Notes: generated by a model from the sequence alone, not told the origin. 64,000 nucleotides of DNA from Microbacterium sp. Se63.02b (GCF_014171575.1 NZ_CP050453.1:1674001-1738000); one strand, 5' to 3'; shown: positions 36,142 to 48,973, counted from the stretch's first letter. Numbers and translations: made by a program.

Positions 36142-36715
36142 TCAGATCGCGTAGTAGTCCGGCGCGGTGAGCAGCGCTCTGGTGTCGTCGCCGACGGTGC
36201 GGTGACGAGGCTTGGCGGGCACGCCGACCAGGACGCTGTCTTCCGGGGCGTCGCGGGTGACGACGGCGTTGGCGCCGACCACCGAGCGTGCGCCGATCGT
36301 CACGGGGCCGAGGATCTTCGCCCCGGCGCCGACCATGACTCCGTCGGCGAGCGTCGGGTGCCGCTTGCCAGAGGTCCTGGTGCGTCCTCCGAGGGTGACG
36401 CCGTGATACAGCATCACGTCGTCGCCCACCTCGCTCGTCTCCCCGATCACCACACCCATGCCGTGGTCGATGAAGAAGCGACGCCCGATCCGCGCACCCG
36501 GATGGATCTCGATGCCGGTCAGCCATCGGGTGACCTGCGAGCCCCGCCCGTGCGAGCAGCCGCAGGCGGCGACGCCAGAGTGCGTGCGCGACGCGGTGCG
36601 CCCAGATCGCGTGGAGACCCGGGTACAGCAGAGCGACCTCGATGCCGCTGCGCGCGGCCGGGTCCCGGAGGCGAGCCGCCGCGATGTCTTCGCGCATTCG
36701 CCCGATCATGCCCAT
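36142..36715 (-). CDS. cysE: Serine O-acetyltransferase (one apparent insertion)
   Basis: 190 residues after removing one base from the run 36542-36545. The N-terminal helical part contains [20 protein letters not shown]. The left-handed beta-helix has hexapeptide repeats and the active-site segments [10 protein letters not shown] and [10 protein letters not shown]. The length matches the short actinobacterial form. It makes O-acetylserine for the CysK step and lies 8 nt downstream of cysK on the same strand. The start may be the ATG at 36715 or 36709. Confidence 0.92.
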
Positions 36716-36723
36716 CGGACGGC

Positions 36724-37661
36724 TCAGTCTTCGCGGAGATCCTCGAACAGCGCGGTGGAGAGGTAGCGCTCACCGGTGTCCGGGATCACGACGACGATCG
36801 TCTTGCCGGCGTTCTCCGGGCGGGCGGCGACCTTGAGCGCTGCGGCCACCGCCGCGCCGGACGACATGCCGACGAGCAGACCCTCCTTGGCCGCGAGGTC
36901 GCGGGCGACCCGCAACGACTCATCGAACTCGGCGGTGAGGATCTCGTCGAGCACCGCACGGTCGAGCACGTCAGGGACGAAGTTCGGGCCGATGCCCTGG
37001 ATCTTGTGCGGGCCGGGGTGTCCCTCGGTGAGCACGGGGAGTCCTTCGGCTCGACGGCGATGACCTGAACCCCGGGCTTCGCGGCCTTGAGGGCCTGGCC
37101 CGTCCCGGTCACGGTGCCGCCGGTTCCGACACCGGCGACGAGGATGTCGACGGCGCCGTCGGTGTCGCGGAGGATCTCCTGAGCCGTCGTCTCACGGTGG
37201 ATCTGGGGGTTCGCAGCGTTCTCGAACTGACGGATCCAGATCGCGCCCGGGGTCTCGGCGACGATGCGCTTGGTCTCCTCGATCGCACCGCTCATGCCCT
37301 TCGTCGGGTCGGTGAGCACGATCTCGGCGCCGAACGCCTTGAGCAGCACGCGCCGCTCCTTCGACATCGACGCCGGCATCGTCAAGATGACCCGGTAGCC
37401 ACGCGCCGCGCCGACCATCGCGAGAGCGATGCCCGTGTTCCCGCTGGTCGACTCGACGATCGTCCCGCCGGGGGTGAGGTCGCCCGAGGCCTCGGCCGCG
37501 TTGATCATGGCGATGCCGATGCGATCCTTCACGCTGGAGGCGGGGTTGTAGTACTCAAGCTTGGCGAGCACCGTCGCACCAAGGCCTTCGGTCACGCGGT
37601 TCAGACGCACGAGCGGCGTGTTGCCGAAAGCGGTCGTGATGTCGGAGTGGATGCCGGGCAT
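36724..37661 (-). CDS. cysK: Cysteine synthase A (apparent frameshift)
   Basis: 312 residues after restoring one base at the run 37036-37039. The PLP Lys45 is in NPASSVKDR. The substrate loop STSGNTG and the phosphate-binding [12 protein letters not shown] are present. It condenses O-acetylserine with sulfide. ATG 37661 is preceded by AGGAAGG on the minus strand, and a -10 box TAGGCT (37696-37701) lies about 35 nt upstream of the start. It forms an operon with cysE. Confidence 0.94.
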
Positions 37662-37747
37662 GGGGAGCCTTCCTGTGCGGGTTCGCTGCCGCACCAGCCT
37701 AGGGGAGGAGGCTATGCGCGAGGGCAATGTGACGGGCTCGCGCACTC

Positions 37748-37753
37748 TACGCT
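37748..37753 (+). promoter_or_regulatory. -10 box (TACGCT), leaderless pattern, before prmC
   Basis: TACGCT ends 7 nt before the prmC ATG at 37761, with no Shine-Dalgarno. Confidence 0.45.
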
Positions 37754-37760
37754 GGAACCC

Positions 37761-38621
37761 ATGCCCGACACCTCTCTCGGCTCGGTCGTCCGCGCCGCAG
37801 CTCAGCGCCTCGCCGATGCCGGCGTCCCGGATCCCGCGGTCGACGCCGAACTGCTCGCCGGTCATGCCCTCGGACTCCGACGCGGTGAGGTGCAGGCGGC
37901 GATCATCCGCCGAGACGAGGTCGACGACGAGGCTGCGGCTGCTCTCGACGCACTGGTGATGCGCCGCGCAGCGCGCGAGCCCCTGCAGCACATCACGGGC
38001 ACAGCGCCCTTCCGTCACCTCGAACTGGCGGTCGGTCCCGGTGTCTTCGTGCCGCGCCCGGAGACCGAGACCGTCGTGCAGTACGCGATCGATGCGCTGC
38101 TCGCGTCGGCGGAGCCTTCGCCGATCGGTGTCGATCTCGGCACCGGGAGCGGGGCGATCGCTCTCGCGATGGCGACCGAGGTGCCGCACGCCCGTGTCTT
38201 CGCCGCAGAGCTCTCCACGGATGCGCATGCGTGGGCCAGCCGCAACGTGGCGGGCGTCGACAATCTGACCCTCGTCCTGTCCGACCTGGCGGAGGCGTTC
38301 CCCGAACTCGACGGCACCGCATCCGTCGTCATCTCCAATCCGCCGTATGTTCCTGACGCCGCGATCCCGCGTGATCCGGAGGTGCGTCTCTTCGATCCCG
38401 ACATGGCGCTGTACGGGGGAGAGGACGGACTCGACATCGTCCGCGTACTCAGCACCCGAGCGCTGCGCCTGCTGCATCCCGGTGGCCTTCTGGTGATCGA
38501 GCACGGCGAACTCCAGGGCGAATCGATCAGGGAGATCCTGACCGCCGACGGCTGGCGAGGAGCCGCCACGCATCGCGATCTCACGCTGCGGGACCGTGCC
38601 ACCACGGCACTCAGGCCCTGA
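37761..38621 (+). CDS. prmC: Release-factor glutamine methyltransferase
   Basis: 286 residues. An N-terminal helical domain (to about residue 75) binds the release factor. The SAM-binding motif is DLGTGSGAIALAMA. The catalytic NPPY motif (ISNPPYVPD) contacts the target Gln. It methylates the GGQ glutamine of RF1 and RF2. It is first in a run with sua5, wecA and the atp operon. The longer upstream open frame overlaps cysK on the other strand and is not supported. Confidence 0.94.
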   Translation: MPDTSLGSVVRAAAQRLADAGVPDPAVDAELLAGHALGLRRGEVQAAIIRRDEVDDEAAAALDALVMRRAAREPLQHITGTAPFRHLELAVGPGVFVPRPETETVVQYAIDALLASAEPSPIGVDLGTGSGAIALAMATEVPHARVFAAELSTDAHAWASRNVAGVDNLTLVLSDLAEAFPELDGTASVVISNPPYVPDAAIPRDPEVRLFDPDMALYGGEDGLDIVRVLSTRALRLLHPGGLLVIEHGELQGESIREILTADGWRGAATHRDLTLRDRATTALRP

Positions 38622-38658
38622 TCAGCAGGCTCCGAGCATCCTCCGTATCCGCGCCGCA

Positions 38659-38664
38659 TAGAAT
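38659..38664 (+). promoter_or_regulatory. -10 box (TAGAAT) before sua5
   Basis: TAGAAT is a close match to the TATAAT consensus and ends 9 nt before the ATG at 38674. Transcription would start at or next to the ATG. Confidence 0.5.
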
Positions 38665-38673
38665 CGAACCGTC

Positions 38674-39414
38674 ATGTCAACCATCTTCGACTGCCGCGAC
38701 GACTCGCAGCTGCTCGCCGGCATGCGCCATGCGCGCCAGGCGATCGGCCGTGGCGACCTCATCGTGATGCCCACAGACACCGTGTACGGCGTCGCCGCCG
38801 ACGCCTTCTCCCCGGCAGCCGTCCAGCGGCTCCTCGATGCGAAAGGACGGGGGCGCGATCAGCCACCGCCCGTCCTCATCGGCTCGAAGGAGACGCTCGC
38901 CGCCCTGGCGGAGTCCGTCCCGGAACCCGTCGAGCGCCTCATCGAGGCCTTCTGGCCTGGCGGGCTGACGATCGTGCTCCCGGCCCAGCCCTCCCTGGTG
39001 TGGGATCTGGGGGAGACGCTGGGAACGGTCGCCGTGCGGATGCCGGAGGGACGCGTCGCCCTGGAGCTGCTGGCCGAGACCGGGCCTCTGGCCGTGTCCA
39101 GCGCGAACCTCACCGGCCGACCGGCTGCGATCTCCGCACTGGATGCGGAGAAGATGCTGGGTGACAGCGTCTCCGTGTATCTCGCAGACGGCCTCAGCAA
39201 GGACGGCATCGCCTCCACGATCGTCGATGCGACGTCTCTGGTCCGCCGTGGTTCCGATTCCGAGACAGGCGGCGTCCGCATCCTCCGCGACGGCGCGGTC
39301 TCGCGTGAGCAGCTCCAGGAGGTGCTCGGCGATCTGCTCGAGCCCGAGGAGCAAGGGGAGCACGAGCACGCCGAGCAGGCGCACGTGGAGGAGCAGCAGG
39401 ACGCGGATTCGTGA
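38674..39414 (+). CDS. L-threonylcarbamoyladenylate synthase (TsaC/Sua5/YwlC family)
   Basis: 246 residues. The YrdC-fold signature appears as GDLIVMPTDTVYGVAADAF near residues 27-45, then KGRGRDQPPPVLIG, FWPGGLTIVLPA and VSSANLTGRPA. It makes the threonylcarbamoyl-AMP needed for t6A37 of tRNAs reading ANN codons. The C-terminal ~35 residues are acidic and His-rich (GEHEHAEQAHVEE), an extension not needed for catalysis. The stop overlaps the wecA GTG start (GTGA). Confidence 0.93.
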   Translation: MSTIFDCRDDSQLLAGMRHARQAIGRGDLIVMPTDTVYGVAADAFSPAAVQRLLDAKGRGRDQPPPVLIGSKETLAALAESVPEPVERLIEAFWPGGLTIVLPAQPSLVWDLGETLGTVAVRMPEGRVALELLAETGPLAVSSANLTGRPAAISALDAEKMLGDSVSVYLADGLSKDGIASTIVDATSLVRRGSDSETGGVRILRDGAVSREQLQEVLGDLLEPEEQGEHEHAEQAHVEEQQDADS

Positions 39415-40583
39415 AGCAGTACCTCGCCACGATCATCATCACGGCAGCGATCACGTTCGCGCTGACCTGGGCGGTCTGGCGACTGAGTCTGCGGTTCAAG
39501 CTGTACCCGGGTATCCGTGAGCGCGACGTGCACACGACGCCGACGCCGCGTCTCGGCGGCGTCGCCATCTTCCTCGGTATCGCCGCAGCCTTCGGGTTCT
39601 CGGCCATCAACCCCTTCTTCCAGAGCATCTGGATACCGCCGCAGACGATGTGGTCGATCCTCGGAGCCTCCCTGCTGATCGCGATCATCGGGGTCGTCGA
39701 CGACCTCTGGGACATCGACTGGATGATCAAGCTGGGTGCGCAGTTCCTGGCCGCGGGTGTCATCACCGTCGGGGGAGGGCTGCAGATCCTCTCGCTGCCC
39801 TTCGGCGATCTGATCGTGGTCTCGAGCTGGCTGAGCATCACGATCACGATGTTCGCGATCGTGATCGTGATGAACGCGGTGAACTTCATCGACGGACTCG
39901 ACGGTCTCGTGGCCGGCGTCTGCCTGATCTCGAACGGCGTGTTCTTCGCGTACTCCTACATCTTCACGCGCGACTCCGGCGCCTCCAGCTACTTCAACCT
40001 GTCGACGTTCCTCGCCGCCGCGCTGATCGGGGCCTGCCTGGGCTTCCTGCCGCTGAACTGGAGCCCGGCGAAGCTCTTCATGGGCGACTCCGGAGCCCTC
40101 GTGGTGGGTCTGCTCATGGCGACGTCGGCGATCGCGATCACCGGGCAGATGGACCCCTCGGCCCTCGACCCCGAGCGGCTCGGACGCTCGCAGCTGGTCG
40201 GTGCGTTCCTGCCCATCCTGCTGCCGCTGCTGGTGGTGCTCCTTCCCCTGCTCGACTTCGGGCTCGCCGTGCTGCGACGCATGAGCGCCGGCCGTTCGCC
40301 GTTCTCGCCCGATCGCAAGCACCTGCATCACCGGATGCTCGATCTCGGACACCGTGACCGCGACGCGGTCCTGATCTTCTATGCATGGACGGCGGTCATC
40401 TCGCTGGCCGTCCTGCTGATGTACGTCGGCGCGCGGGAGGACTGGCCCGGTCAGTACCTGCCCGGCGTCGGCTTCGGCATCGTGGGCATCGCCGCCTGCC
40501 TCGTCGTGACCCTGAGCCCCACCCGCCGCAGGAAGCGTGCAGCGGCCGCCGAACCCGACCAGACCCCCGTGGAGCCCCGATGA
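39411..40583 (+). CDS. wecA: Undecaprenyl/decaprenyl-phosphate GlcNAc-1-phosphate transferase (WecA/TagO type)
   Basis: 390 residues with about 11 membrane segments. Catalytic loops of the PNPT family are visible: GVVDDLWDID, NAVNFIDGLDGL, FMGDSGALVVG and the His motif RKHLHHRML. It starts the lipid-linked assembly of a wall polysaccharide or teichoic-type polymer by transferring GlcNAc-1-P to polyprenyl phosphate. The C-terminal tail is basic. It overlaps sua5 and atpI by 4 nt at each end, so the three genes are translationally coupled. Confidence 0.93.
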   Translation: MKQYLATIIITAAITFALTWAVWRLSLRFKLYPGIRERDVHTTPTPRLGGVAIFLGIAAAFGFSAINPFFQSIWIPPQTMWSILGASLLIAIIGVVDDLWDIDWMIKLGAQFLAAGVITVGGGLQILSLPFGDLIVVSSWLSITITMFAIVIVMNAVNFIDGLDGLVAGVCLISNGVFFAYSYIFTRDSGASSYFNLSTFLAAALIGACLGFLPLNWSPAKLFMGDSGALVVGLLMATSAIAITGQMDPSALDPERLGRSQLVGAFLPILLPLLVVLLPLLDFGLAVLRRMSAGRSPFSPDRKHLHHRMLDLGHRDRDAVLIFYAWTAVISLAVLLMYVGAREDWPGQYLPGVGFGIVGIAACLVVTLSPTRRRKRAAAAEPDQTPVEPR

Positions 40584-41104
40584 GCCCGAGCCCTGTTTCC
40601 AGCACCCCGATCCTGCGACGGACCCTGATCTGGTCGGCTGTGGCGACCGGGGTTCTCGCCGTCGTCGCGGCCGGCATCGGCTACATCGTCGCTCAGGGCG
40701 AGGGTCTGGTCAGCGGCCTGCTCGGCGTCCTGTTGGCGGCGCTCTTCCTCGCGATCACCGGCATCAGCATCCTGATCGCCAACCGCTGGTACGGCGATCC
40801 GATCTACGTGCAGCTCTTCTTCGCCATCGTCCTCGGCGGCTGGCTGCTCAAGCTCGGGCTCTTCGTCGTCGCGATGATCCTGCTCGCCGGGCAGCCGTGG
40901 CTGCATCCGATGGTGTTCTTCCTCTCCATCGTGGCCGGCGTGCTGATGTCGCTGGCGATCGACGTCATCGTCCTCACCCGTATGCGCCTGCCCCACGTCA
41001 GCGACACGAGCCTGCCGACCGAGGTCCCCGAGGACCGTGCACCGGGCCGTGCGAACGAGATCGGCGACGGACCGGAGCCGGCCGAGGGCGGCCCGCGGTC
41101 TTAG
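40580..41104 (+). CDS. atpI: AtpI-like membrane protein of the ATP synthase operon
   Basis: 174 residues with four hydrophobic segments between about residues 15 and 130 and a hydrophilic, Pro/Glu-rich tail. It overlaps wecA by 4 nt and precedes atpB, which is the AtpI position. AtpI proteins assist c-ring assembly or Mg2+ supply in other bacteria. Sequence similarity within this family is low, so the name rests mainly on topology and place. Confidence 0.75.
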   Translation: MSPSPVSSTPILRRTLIWSAVATGVLAVVAAGIGYIVAQGEGLVSGLLGVLLAALFLAITGISILIANRWYGDPIYVQLFFAIVLGGWLLKLGLFVVAMILLAGQPWLHPMVFFLSIVAGVLMSLAIDVIVLTRMRLPHVSDTSLPTEVPEDRAPGRANEIGDGPEPAEGGPRS

Positions 41105-41227
41105 GGCACCCTCAGATTCTGATACTGTTGAAACGTGCCCGCCGCTCGCCCGCGAGCGCTTGCGCTGTGTAGCACACCGACCATCGTCGCCCCGGTTTAG
41201 ACCGGTGCCCCGAAGCTGGAGCCCGCG
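41105..41227 (+). promoter_or_regulatory. Gap between atpI and atpB
   Basis: 123 nt with a possible -10 element GATACT at 41121-41126 and a small stem CCGGTTTAGACCGG at 41193-41206. No -35 match is convincing. GGAG at 41218-41221 may be the atpB ribosome-binding site. Confidence 0.3.
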
Positions 41228-42317
<1,090 letters not shown>

Positions 42318-42344
42318 TTCTCACCGACTTCAGAAGGAGACAGG

Positions 42345-42899
42345 ATGCTGAACGCTCTTGTCACGAACCTCGCAGCTGAGGGGGAGCCGAACAACCCCCT
42401 CATCCCTGCGTGGTACGACATCATCTGGTCGGGCGTGTGGTTCATCGTCATCCTGATCGTCGTCTGGAAGGTCGCCCTTCCCCGGCTGACGAAGATGCTC
42501 GACGAGCGCTCCGCCGCCATCGAGGGCAACATCGCGAAGGCCGACGAGGCCCAGAAGCAGGCCGAGGCGGCTCTCGAGGAGTACACGCGTCAGCTCGCTG
42601 AGGCGCGCACCGAGGCCGGCGAGATCCGCGAAGCCGCCCGTGAGGACGGCAAGAAGATCGTCGCCGAGGCGAAGGACACCGCGACCGCCGAGGCTGCTCG
42701 CATCACCGCCACCGCGCACACGCAGATCGAGGCGGAGCGTCAGACCGCTCTCGTCTCGCTGCGCAGCGAGGTCGGATCGCTCGCTCTCGACCTCGCCGGT
42801 GGCGTCGTCGGCGAGACGCTCTCCGACGATGCTCGTGCGACGGCTGTCGTCGATCGCTTCCTCGCCGACCTCGAGGCATCCGAGAAGGCGGCTCAGTAA
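42345..42899 (+). CDS. atpF: ATP synthase F0 subunit b
   Basis: 184 residues. One N-terminal membrane helix (about residues 25-45, IIWSGVWFIVILIVVWKVALP) and a long charged coiled coil rich in Ala, Glu and Lys. This is the peripheral stalk subunit. The ATG has AGAAGGAGAC upstream. The stop TAA shares one base with the atpH ATG (TAATG). Confidence 0.95.
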   Translation: MLNALVTNLAAEGEPNNPLIPAWYDIIWSGVWFIVILIVVWKVALPRLTKMLDERSAAIEGNIAKADEAQKQAEAALEEYTRQLAEARTEAGEIREAAREDGKKIVAEAKDTATAEAARITATAHTQIEAERQTALVSLRSEVGSLALDLAGGVVGETLSDDARATAVVDRFLADLEASEKAAQ

Positions 42900-43690
42900 T
42901 GGGCAGCGCGACCACTCAGGCACTCGCGGCATCCATCCAGACGCTTGCCGCAGCGAAGGACGTCACTCTCGACACCGCGCGGGAGCTGCTCGCTGCCGCA
43001 CGTGCCGTGAGCGAGTCGTCTCAGCTGAGCGGCGCGCTTGCTGATCCCTCCGCACCCGCCGCGGCACGGCAGAACGTCGTCGCCGCGGTGTTCGGCGGGT
43101 TCTCCACGGGTACTCAGGATGTTCTGAAGACCGCCGTGGCGGAACGCTGGTCGAACGCCGGCGAGCTGGTGGACGGTATCGAGGAGCTCGCGATCCGCGC
43201 TGCCGCGATCGCCGATCCGGATGCGGACATCGAGGGAGAGCTCTTCGGGTTCTCCCGCGTGATCGCAGCCAATCCCGAGCTCGAGCTCGCGCTGGGCAGC
43301 CGCCTCGGCGGAGAAGACGCCAAGGGTGCGCTCGTCGAGCGCCTCCTGGCCGAAGGCTCCACGAGCGCTGCGGCATCGCTGATCATCACGTCGCTCGTGC
43401 GCCAGCCGCGCGAACGTCGTGTGCGGCGCCTGCTGAACCGGGCGATGAGCATCGTCTCCAGCCAGCGCGGTCGCGTGGTGGCCACGGTGCACACCGCCGC
43501 TGCACTGAGCGATGCGCAGCGAGCACGTCTCAGCGATTCGCTCTCGCGTCGCTACGACGGTCAGGTGTCTCTCAACGTCGTCATCGACCCTGCCGTGGTC
43601 GGAGGTCTGCGTGTGCAGATCGCCGATGACGTCATCGACGGCAGCATCTCCGCACGACTCGCAGACCTTCGCCAGAAGCTCGCGGGCTAA
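42899..43690 (+). CDS. atpH: ATP synthase F1 subunit delta
   Basis: 263 residues, the length usual for actinobacterial delta. The C-terminal OSCP-like domain contains [24 protein letters not shown] and [21 protein letters not shown]-type segments, here written around IDPAVVGG. It joins the b dimer to the alpha3beta3 head. It overlaps atpF by one nt and is followed by a 47-nt gap before atpA. Confidence 0.94.
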   Translation: MGSATTQALAASIQTLAAAKDVTLDTARELLAAARAVSESSQLSGALADPSAPAAARQNVVAAVFGGFSTGTQDVLKTAVAERWSNAGELVDGIEELAIRAAAIADPDADIEGELFGFSRVIAANPELELALGSRLGGEDAKGALVERLLAEGSTSAAASLIITSLVRQPRERRVRRLLNRAMSIVSSQRGRVVATVHTAAALSDAQRARLSDSLSRRYDGQVSLNVVIDPAVVGGLRVQIADDVIDGSISARLADLRQKLAG

Positions 43691-43737
43691 CACGACTTCG
43701 CGCGGGGAACCGCGCACCCAGATACAAAGGGAAGACA

Positions 43738-45378
43738 ATGGCAGAACTATCGATCAGCCCCGACGTCATCCGTGACGCGCTGAAGGACTTCGCCGCAGCA
43801 TACGAGCCCTCCGGGGCTGGGGCGACCGAGGTCGGCACCGTCATCGACGCCGCAGACGGCATCGCGCACGTCGAGGGACTGCCCGGCGTCATGGCGAACG
43901 AGCTCGTGATCTTCGCGGACGGCACCAAGGGGCTCGCGCAGAGCCTGAACGAGCACGAGATCGGCGTCGTCGTCCTCGGCGACTTCACCGGTGTCGAAGC
44001 AGGTCAGGAAGTCACCCGCACGGGCGAGGTCCTCTCGGTTCCGGTCGGCGACGGCTACCTCGGCCGCGTGGTCGACCCGCTCGGCAACCCGATCGACGGC
44101 CTCGGCGCGATCGCCACCGAGGGCGTCCGTGCCCTCGAGCTGCAGGCCCCCGGCGTCATGCAGCGCAAGTCGGTGCACGAGCCGATGCAGACCGGCATCA
44201 AGGCCATCGACGCGATGATCCCGGTCGGTCGCGGCCAGCGTCAGCTCATCATCGGCGACCGCCAGACCGGTAAGACGGCGATCGCGATCGACACGATCAT
44301 CAACCAGAAGGCGAACTGGGAGTCCGGCGACGTCAACAAGCAGGTCCGCTGCATCTACGTCGCCATCGGCCAGAAGGGCTCGACCATCGCTTCGGTGAAG
44401 GGCGCGCTCGAAGAGGCCGGCGCCCTGGAGTACACCACGATCGTGGCTGCTCCGGCGTCCGACCCCGCCGGCTTCAAGTACCTGGCTCCCTACACGGGTT
44501 CCGCCATCGGTCAGCACTGGATGTACGGCGGCAAGCACGTCCTCATCATCTTCGATGACCTGTCGAAGCAGGCCGAGGCCTACCGTGCCGTCTCCCTGCT
44601 CCTGCGTCGCCCGCCGGGCCGCGAGGCATATCCCGGTGACGTCTTCTACCTGCACTCGCGTCTGCTCGAGCGTTGCGCGAAGCTGTCCGACGAGCTCGGC
44701 GCCGGTTCCATGACGGGTCTCCCGATCATCGAGACCAAGGCCAACGACGTCTCGGCCTACATCCCGACCAACGTGATCTCGATCACCGACGGCCAGATCT
44801 TCCTCCAGTCCGACCTCTTCAACGCCAACCAGCGTCCGGCGGTCGACGTGGGTATCTCGGTCTCGCGAGTCGGTGGTGACGCGCAGGTCAAGTCCATCAA
44901 GAAGGTCTCCGGAACGTTGAAGCTGGAGCTCGCGCAGTACCGCTCGCTCGAGGCGTTCGCGATGTTCGCATCCGACCTCGACGCGGCCTCGCGTCGTCAG
45001 CTCTCCCGCGGTGCGCGTCTGACCGAGCTGCTCAAGCAGCCGCAGTACTCGCCGTACCCCGTCGAGGAGCAGGTCGTCTCGATCTGGGCCGGCACGAACG
45101 GCAAGCTCGACACCATCGAGGTCGAAGACGTCCTGCGCTTCGAGCGCGAGCTCCTGGACTACCTGCGTCGCAACACCTCGGTTCTCGACACGCTGCGCGA
45201 CACCAACGTCCTCGACGACGCCACTGTCGCAGAGCTCGAGAAGCAGACGGATGCCTTCGTCCTGGAGTTCCAGGGCGGCAAGGGCCACGCCATCGGCGCC
45301 CCTGGTCACGAGGAGCACGCTGCAGCCGAGGCTGAAGACGTCAACCAGGAGAAGATCGTCAAGGGTCGTCGCGCGTAA
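43738..45378 (+). CDS. atpA: ATP synthase F1 subunit alpha
   Basis: 546 residues. The Walker A motif GDRQTGKT is near residue 175. The N-terminal beta-barrel and [22 protein letters not shown] are characteristic of alpha. The C-terminal extension (about the last 35 residues, with [11 protein letters not shown]) is acidic, as in other actinobacteria, where it is linked to suppressed ATP hydrolysis. ATG after AAAGGGAAGAC. The gene is intact. Confidence 0.97.
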   Translation: MAELSISPDVIRDALKDFAAAYEPSGAGATEVGTVIDAADGIAHVEGLPGVMANELVIFADGTKGLAQSLNEHEIGVVVLGDFTGVEAGQEVTRTGEVLSVPVGDGYLGRVVDPLGNPIDGLGAIATEGVRALELQAPGVMQRKSVHEPMQTGIKAIDAMIPVGRGQRQLIIGDRQTGKTAIAIDTIINQKANWESGDVNKQVRCIYVAIGQKGSTIASVKGALEEAGALEYTTIVAAPASDPAGFKYLAPYTGSAIGQHWMYGGKHVLIIFDDLSKQAEAYRAVSLLLRRPPGREAYPGDVFYLHSRLLERCAKLSDELGAGSMTGLPIIETKANDVSAYIPTNVISITDGQIFLQSDLFNANQRPAVDVGISVSRVGGDAQVKSIKKVSGTLKLELAQYRSLEAFAMFASDLDAASRRQLSRGARLTELLKQPQYSPYPVEEQVVSIWAGTNGKLDTIEVEDVLRFERELLDYLRRNTSVLDTLRDTNVLDDATVAELEKQTDAFVLEFQGGKGHAIGAPGHEEHAAAEAEDVNQEKIVKGRRA

Positions 45379-45397
45379 CCGCGTGAGGTACTGACAT

Positions 45398-46294
45398 ATG
45401 GGCGCTCAACTCAGGGTCTACAAGCAGAAGATCTCTTCTGCTCAGACGACCAAGAAGATCACGAAGGCGATGGAACTCATCGCGGCTTCGCGCATCCAGA
45501 AGGCGATGGCACGCGTCAAGGCGTCCACCCCCTTCGCGCGTGCCGTGACGAGAGCCGTGTCCGCCGTCGCGACGCACTCGAACGTGGATCACCCGCTGAC
45601 CCGCGAGTCCGAGAACATCACCCGCTCCGCGGTCGTGATCTTCTCCTCGGACCGCGGCCTCGCCGGAGCCTTCAACTCGCAGATCCTCCGTGAGGGTCTC
45701 GAGGTGGCTGAGCTCCTGCGTGAGCAGGGCAAGGAGCCGGTCTTCTACCTCATCGGCCGCAAGGCCGTCGGATACTTCCAGTTCCGACGCCTCGCTGCCG
45801 CTGCGGAGTGGACCGGAGACACCGACACCCCGTCGTTCCACACCGCCGAGGAGATCTCCGCGACGCTGCTCGATGCTTTCTCCCGCGGGGGCGAGGGCGG
45901 CGGCGTCGACGAGATCCACCTCGTGTACAACCGTTTCGTCAGCATGATGACGCAGTCGCCCGAGTCGGTGCGTCTGCTCCCGCTGGAGATCACGGAAGCC
46001 GATGAGTCGGAAGCCGGTAATACCGTCTACCCGCTGTACGAGTTCGAGCCGGACGCCGAGACCGTTCTCGACGCGATCCTGCCGGTGTACATCCAGAGCC
46101 GCGTCTTCAACGCCCTCCTGCAGTCCTCTGCCGCCAAGCAGGCGGCGACGCAGAAGGCGATGAAGTCGGCCAGCGACAACGCCGACAAGCTCATCACCGA
46201 CTACACCCGCCTGCGCAACAACGCGCGTCAGGCGGAGATCACGCAGCAGATCGCCGAGATCGTCGGCGGCGCCGACGCTCTCTCGAGCAAATAG
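45398..46294 (+). CDS. atpG: ATP synthase F1 subunit gamma
   Basis: 298 residues. The N-terminal helix carries [14 protein letters not shown] and the C-terminal helix [25 protein letters not shown], the two long helices of the rotor shaft. The central Rossmann-like domain includes [12 protein letters not shown]. It turns inside the alpha3beta3 hexamer. It lies 19 nt after atpA and 21 nt before atpD. Confidence 0.96.
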   Translation: MGAQLRVYKQKISSAQTTKKITKAMELIAASRIQKAMARVKASTPFARAVTRAVSAVATHSNVDHPLTRESENITRSAVVIFSSDRGLAGAFNSQILREGLEVAELLREQGKEPVFYLIGRKAVGYFQFRRLAAAAEWTGDTDTPSFHTAEEISATLLDAFSRGGEGGGVDEIHLVYNRFVSMMTQSPESVRLLPLEITEADESEAGNTVYPLYEFEPDAETVLDAILPVYIQSRVFNALLQSSAAKQAATQKAMKSASDNADKLITDYTRLRNNARQAEITQQIAEIVGGADALSSK

Positions 46295-47770
<1,476 letters not shown>

Positions 47771-47772
47771 CC

Positions 47773-48033
47773 ATGGCATTGCATGTCAGCCTCGTCTCCG
47801 CGGATGCGGAGGTCTGGACGGGAGAGGCGAGCCTCGTGGTCGCCAAGACCGTCGAGGGTGAGATCGGCTTCATGACCGGCCACGAGCCGGTCCTGGCCAT
47901 CCTCGCCGAAGGCCAGGTCCGGATCACGCAGTCCGATGGCACCAAGGTGCTGGCCAACGCTCAGGACGGGTTCCTCTCCATGGAGGGTGACACCCTGACG
48001 ATCGTCGCCGGCAACGCGGCTCTCATCGCCTAG
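47773..48033 (+). CDS. atpC: ATP synthase F1 subunit epsilon
   Basis: 86 residues, made only of the N-terminal beta-sandwich (MALHVSLVSADAEVWTGEA, then GEIGFMTGHEPVLA). The C-terminal helical hairpin of longer epsilon subunits is absent, as in several actinobacteria. It starts 2 nt after atpD and ends the operon, followed by a hairpin. Confidence 0.95.
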   Translation: MALHVSLVSADAEVWTGEASLVVAKTVEGEIGFMTGHEPVLAILAEGQVRITQSDGTKVLANAQDGFLSMEGDTLTIVAGNAALIA

Positions 48034-48050
48034 CGACAACCGTTTCGACA

Positions 48051-48088
48051 CGTCCGCCTCGGTACCCGTTCGGGTCCCGGGGCGGACG
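48051..48088 (+). terminator. Stem-loop after atpC
   Basis: CGTCCGCC (48051-48058) pairs with GGCGGACG (48081-48088), with an inner stem ACCCG (48064-48068) and CGGGT (48071-48075). There is no T run, so it may be a weak or Rho-assisted terminator at the end of the atp operon. Confidence 0.55.
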
Positions 48089-48110
48089 CGTCTGCATCCA
48101 CAGAGGTTTC

Positions 48111-48857
48111 ATGAAGATCCTGCTCCCTCCGTCGGAGACCAAGCGCGAGGGCGGTGACGGTCCGCCGCTCGATCTCGATGCCCTCGCACTGCCGGCGCTC
48201 GGATCGCACCGGTCTGCTGTCCTCGACGCGCTGGTCGATCTCGCGGCTGACGAGTCCGCCGCCAGACGCGTCCTCAAGTTGAGCGACCGACAGACCGGCG
48301 ATATCGCCCACAACAGGAGACTGCGGACGTCGCCGACGATGCCGGCCGTAGACCGCTACACGGGGGTCCTGTTCGATGCGCTCGACGCGCGGACGCTCCC
48401 GGCTGCGTCTCGTCGCTGGTTGGCGACGCACGTCTGGATCCACAGCGCCCCGTTGGGACCGGTCGGGGCTCTCGATCCGCTCCCCGCATATCGGCTGGCG
48501 GCAGGCACCTCGCTCCCCGGTCTTCCTGCGCTCAGACGCCACTGGAGCGCCGCGACCACTTCCGCCCTCGCCGACGCCGCACCGTCATTCGTTCTCGACC
48601 TGCGCAGCGAGGCCTACGTCGCCCTCGGCCCGGTTCCCGCGACCGTTCCATCCGTGTACGTGCGGGTGGTGACCGAACAGGGGAGGGCGCTGAACCACTT
48701 CAACAAGAAGTCCAAGGGGCTCCTCGTCCGTGCTTTGGCCCAGGACAAGCCACGTACGGGTACTCTCCGAGGCTTCCGGTCGTGGGCGCAGGCGCACGGG
48801 ATCGTGTTCCGTGACGGCGAACACTCCGGCGTCGTGGAGCTCGTCGTCACCGAATAG
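48111..48857 (+). CDS. yaaA: YaaA-family peroxide stress protein (DUF328)
   Basis: 248 residues. The start MKILLPPSETKR and the later RLRTSPTMPAVDRYTGVLFDAL, LDLRSEAYVALGP and FNKKSKGLLVRAL are the YaaA signature, with the basic NKKSKG segment linked to DNA binding in the E. coli protein. The E. coli homologue limits intracellular iron and DNA damage during peroxide stress; the same role here is inferred. ATG follows AGAGG. Confidence 0.92.
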   Translation: MKILLPPSETKREGGDGPPLDLDALALPALGSHRSAVLDALVDLAADESAARRVLKLSDRQTGDIAHNRRLRTSPTMPAVDRYTGVLFDALDARTLPAASRRWLATHVWIHSAPLGPVGALDPLPAYRLAAGTSLPGLPALRRHWSAATTSALADAAPSFVLDLRSEAYVALGPVPATVPSVYVRVVTEQGRALNHFNKKSKGLLVRALAQDKPRTGTLRGFRSWAQAHGIVFRDGEHSGVVELVVTE

Positions 48858-48973
48858 CGCCCGGTTCGGCGCGCCTCATGTCGCCCGCGCGGCTCATTGC
48901 CGGGGGTATTGCACACCGATATGGTGGTGTCGCGGCGTGAATCGCGTCCGTTCATTCAGATCCGGAGGGGATC

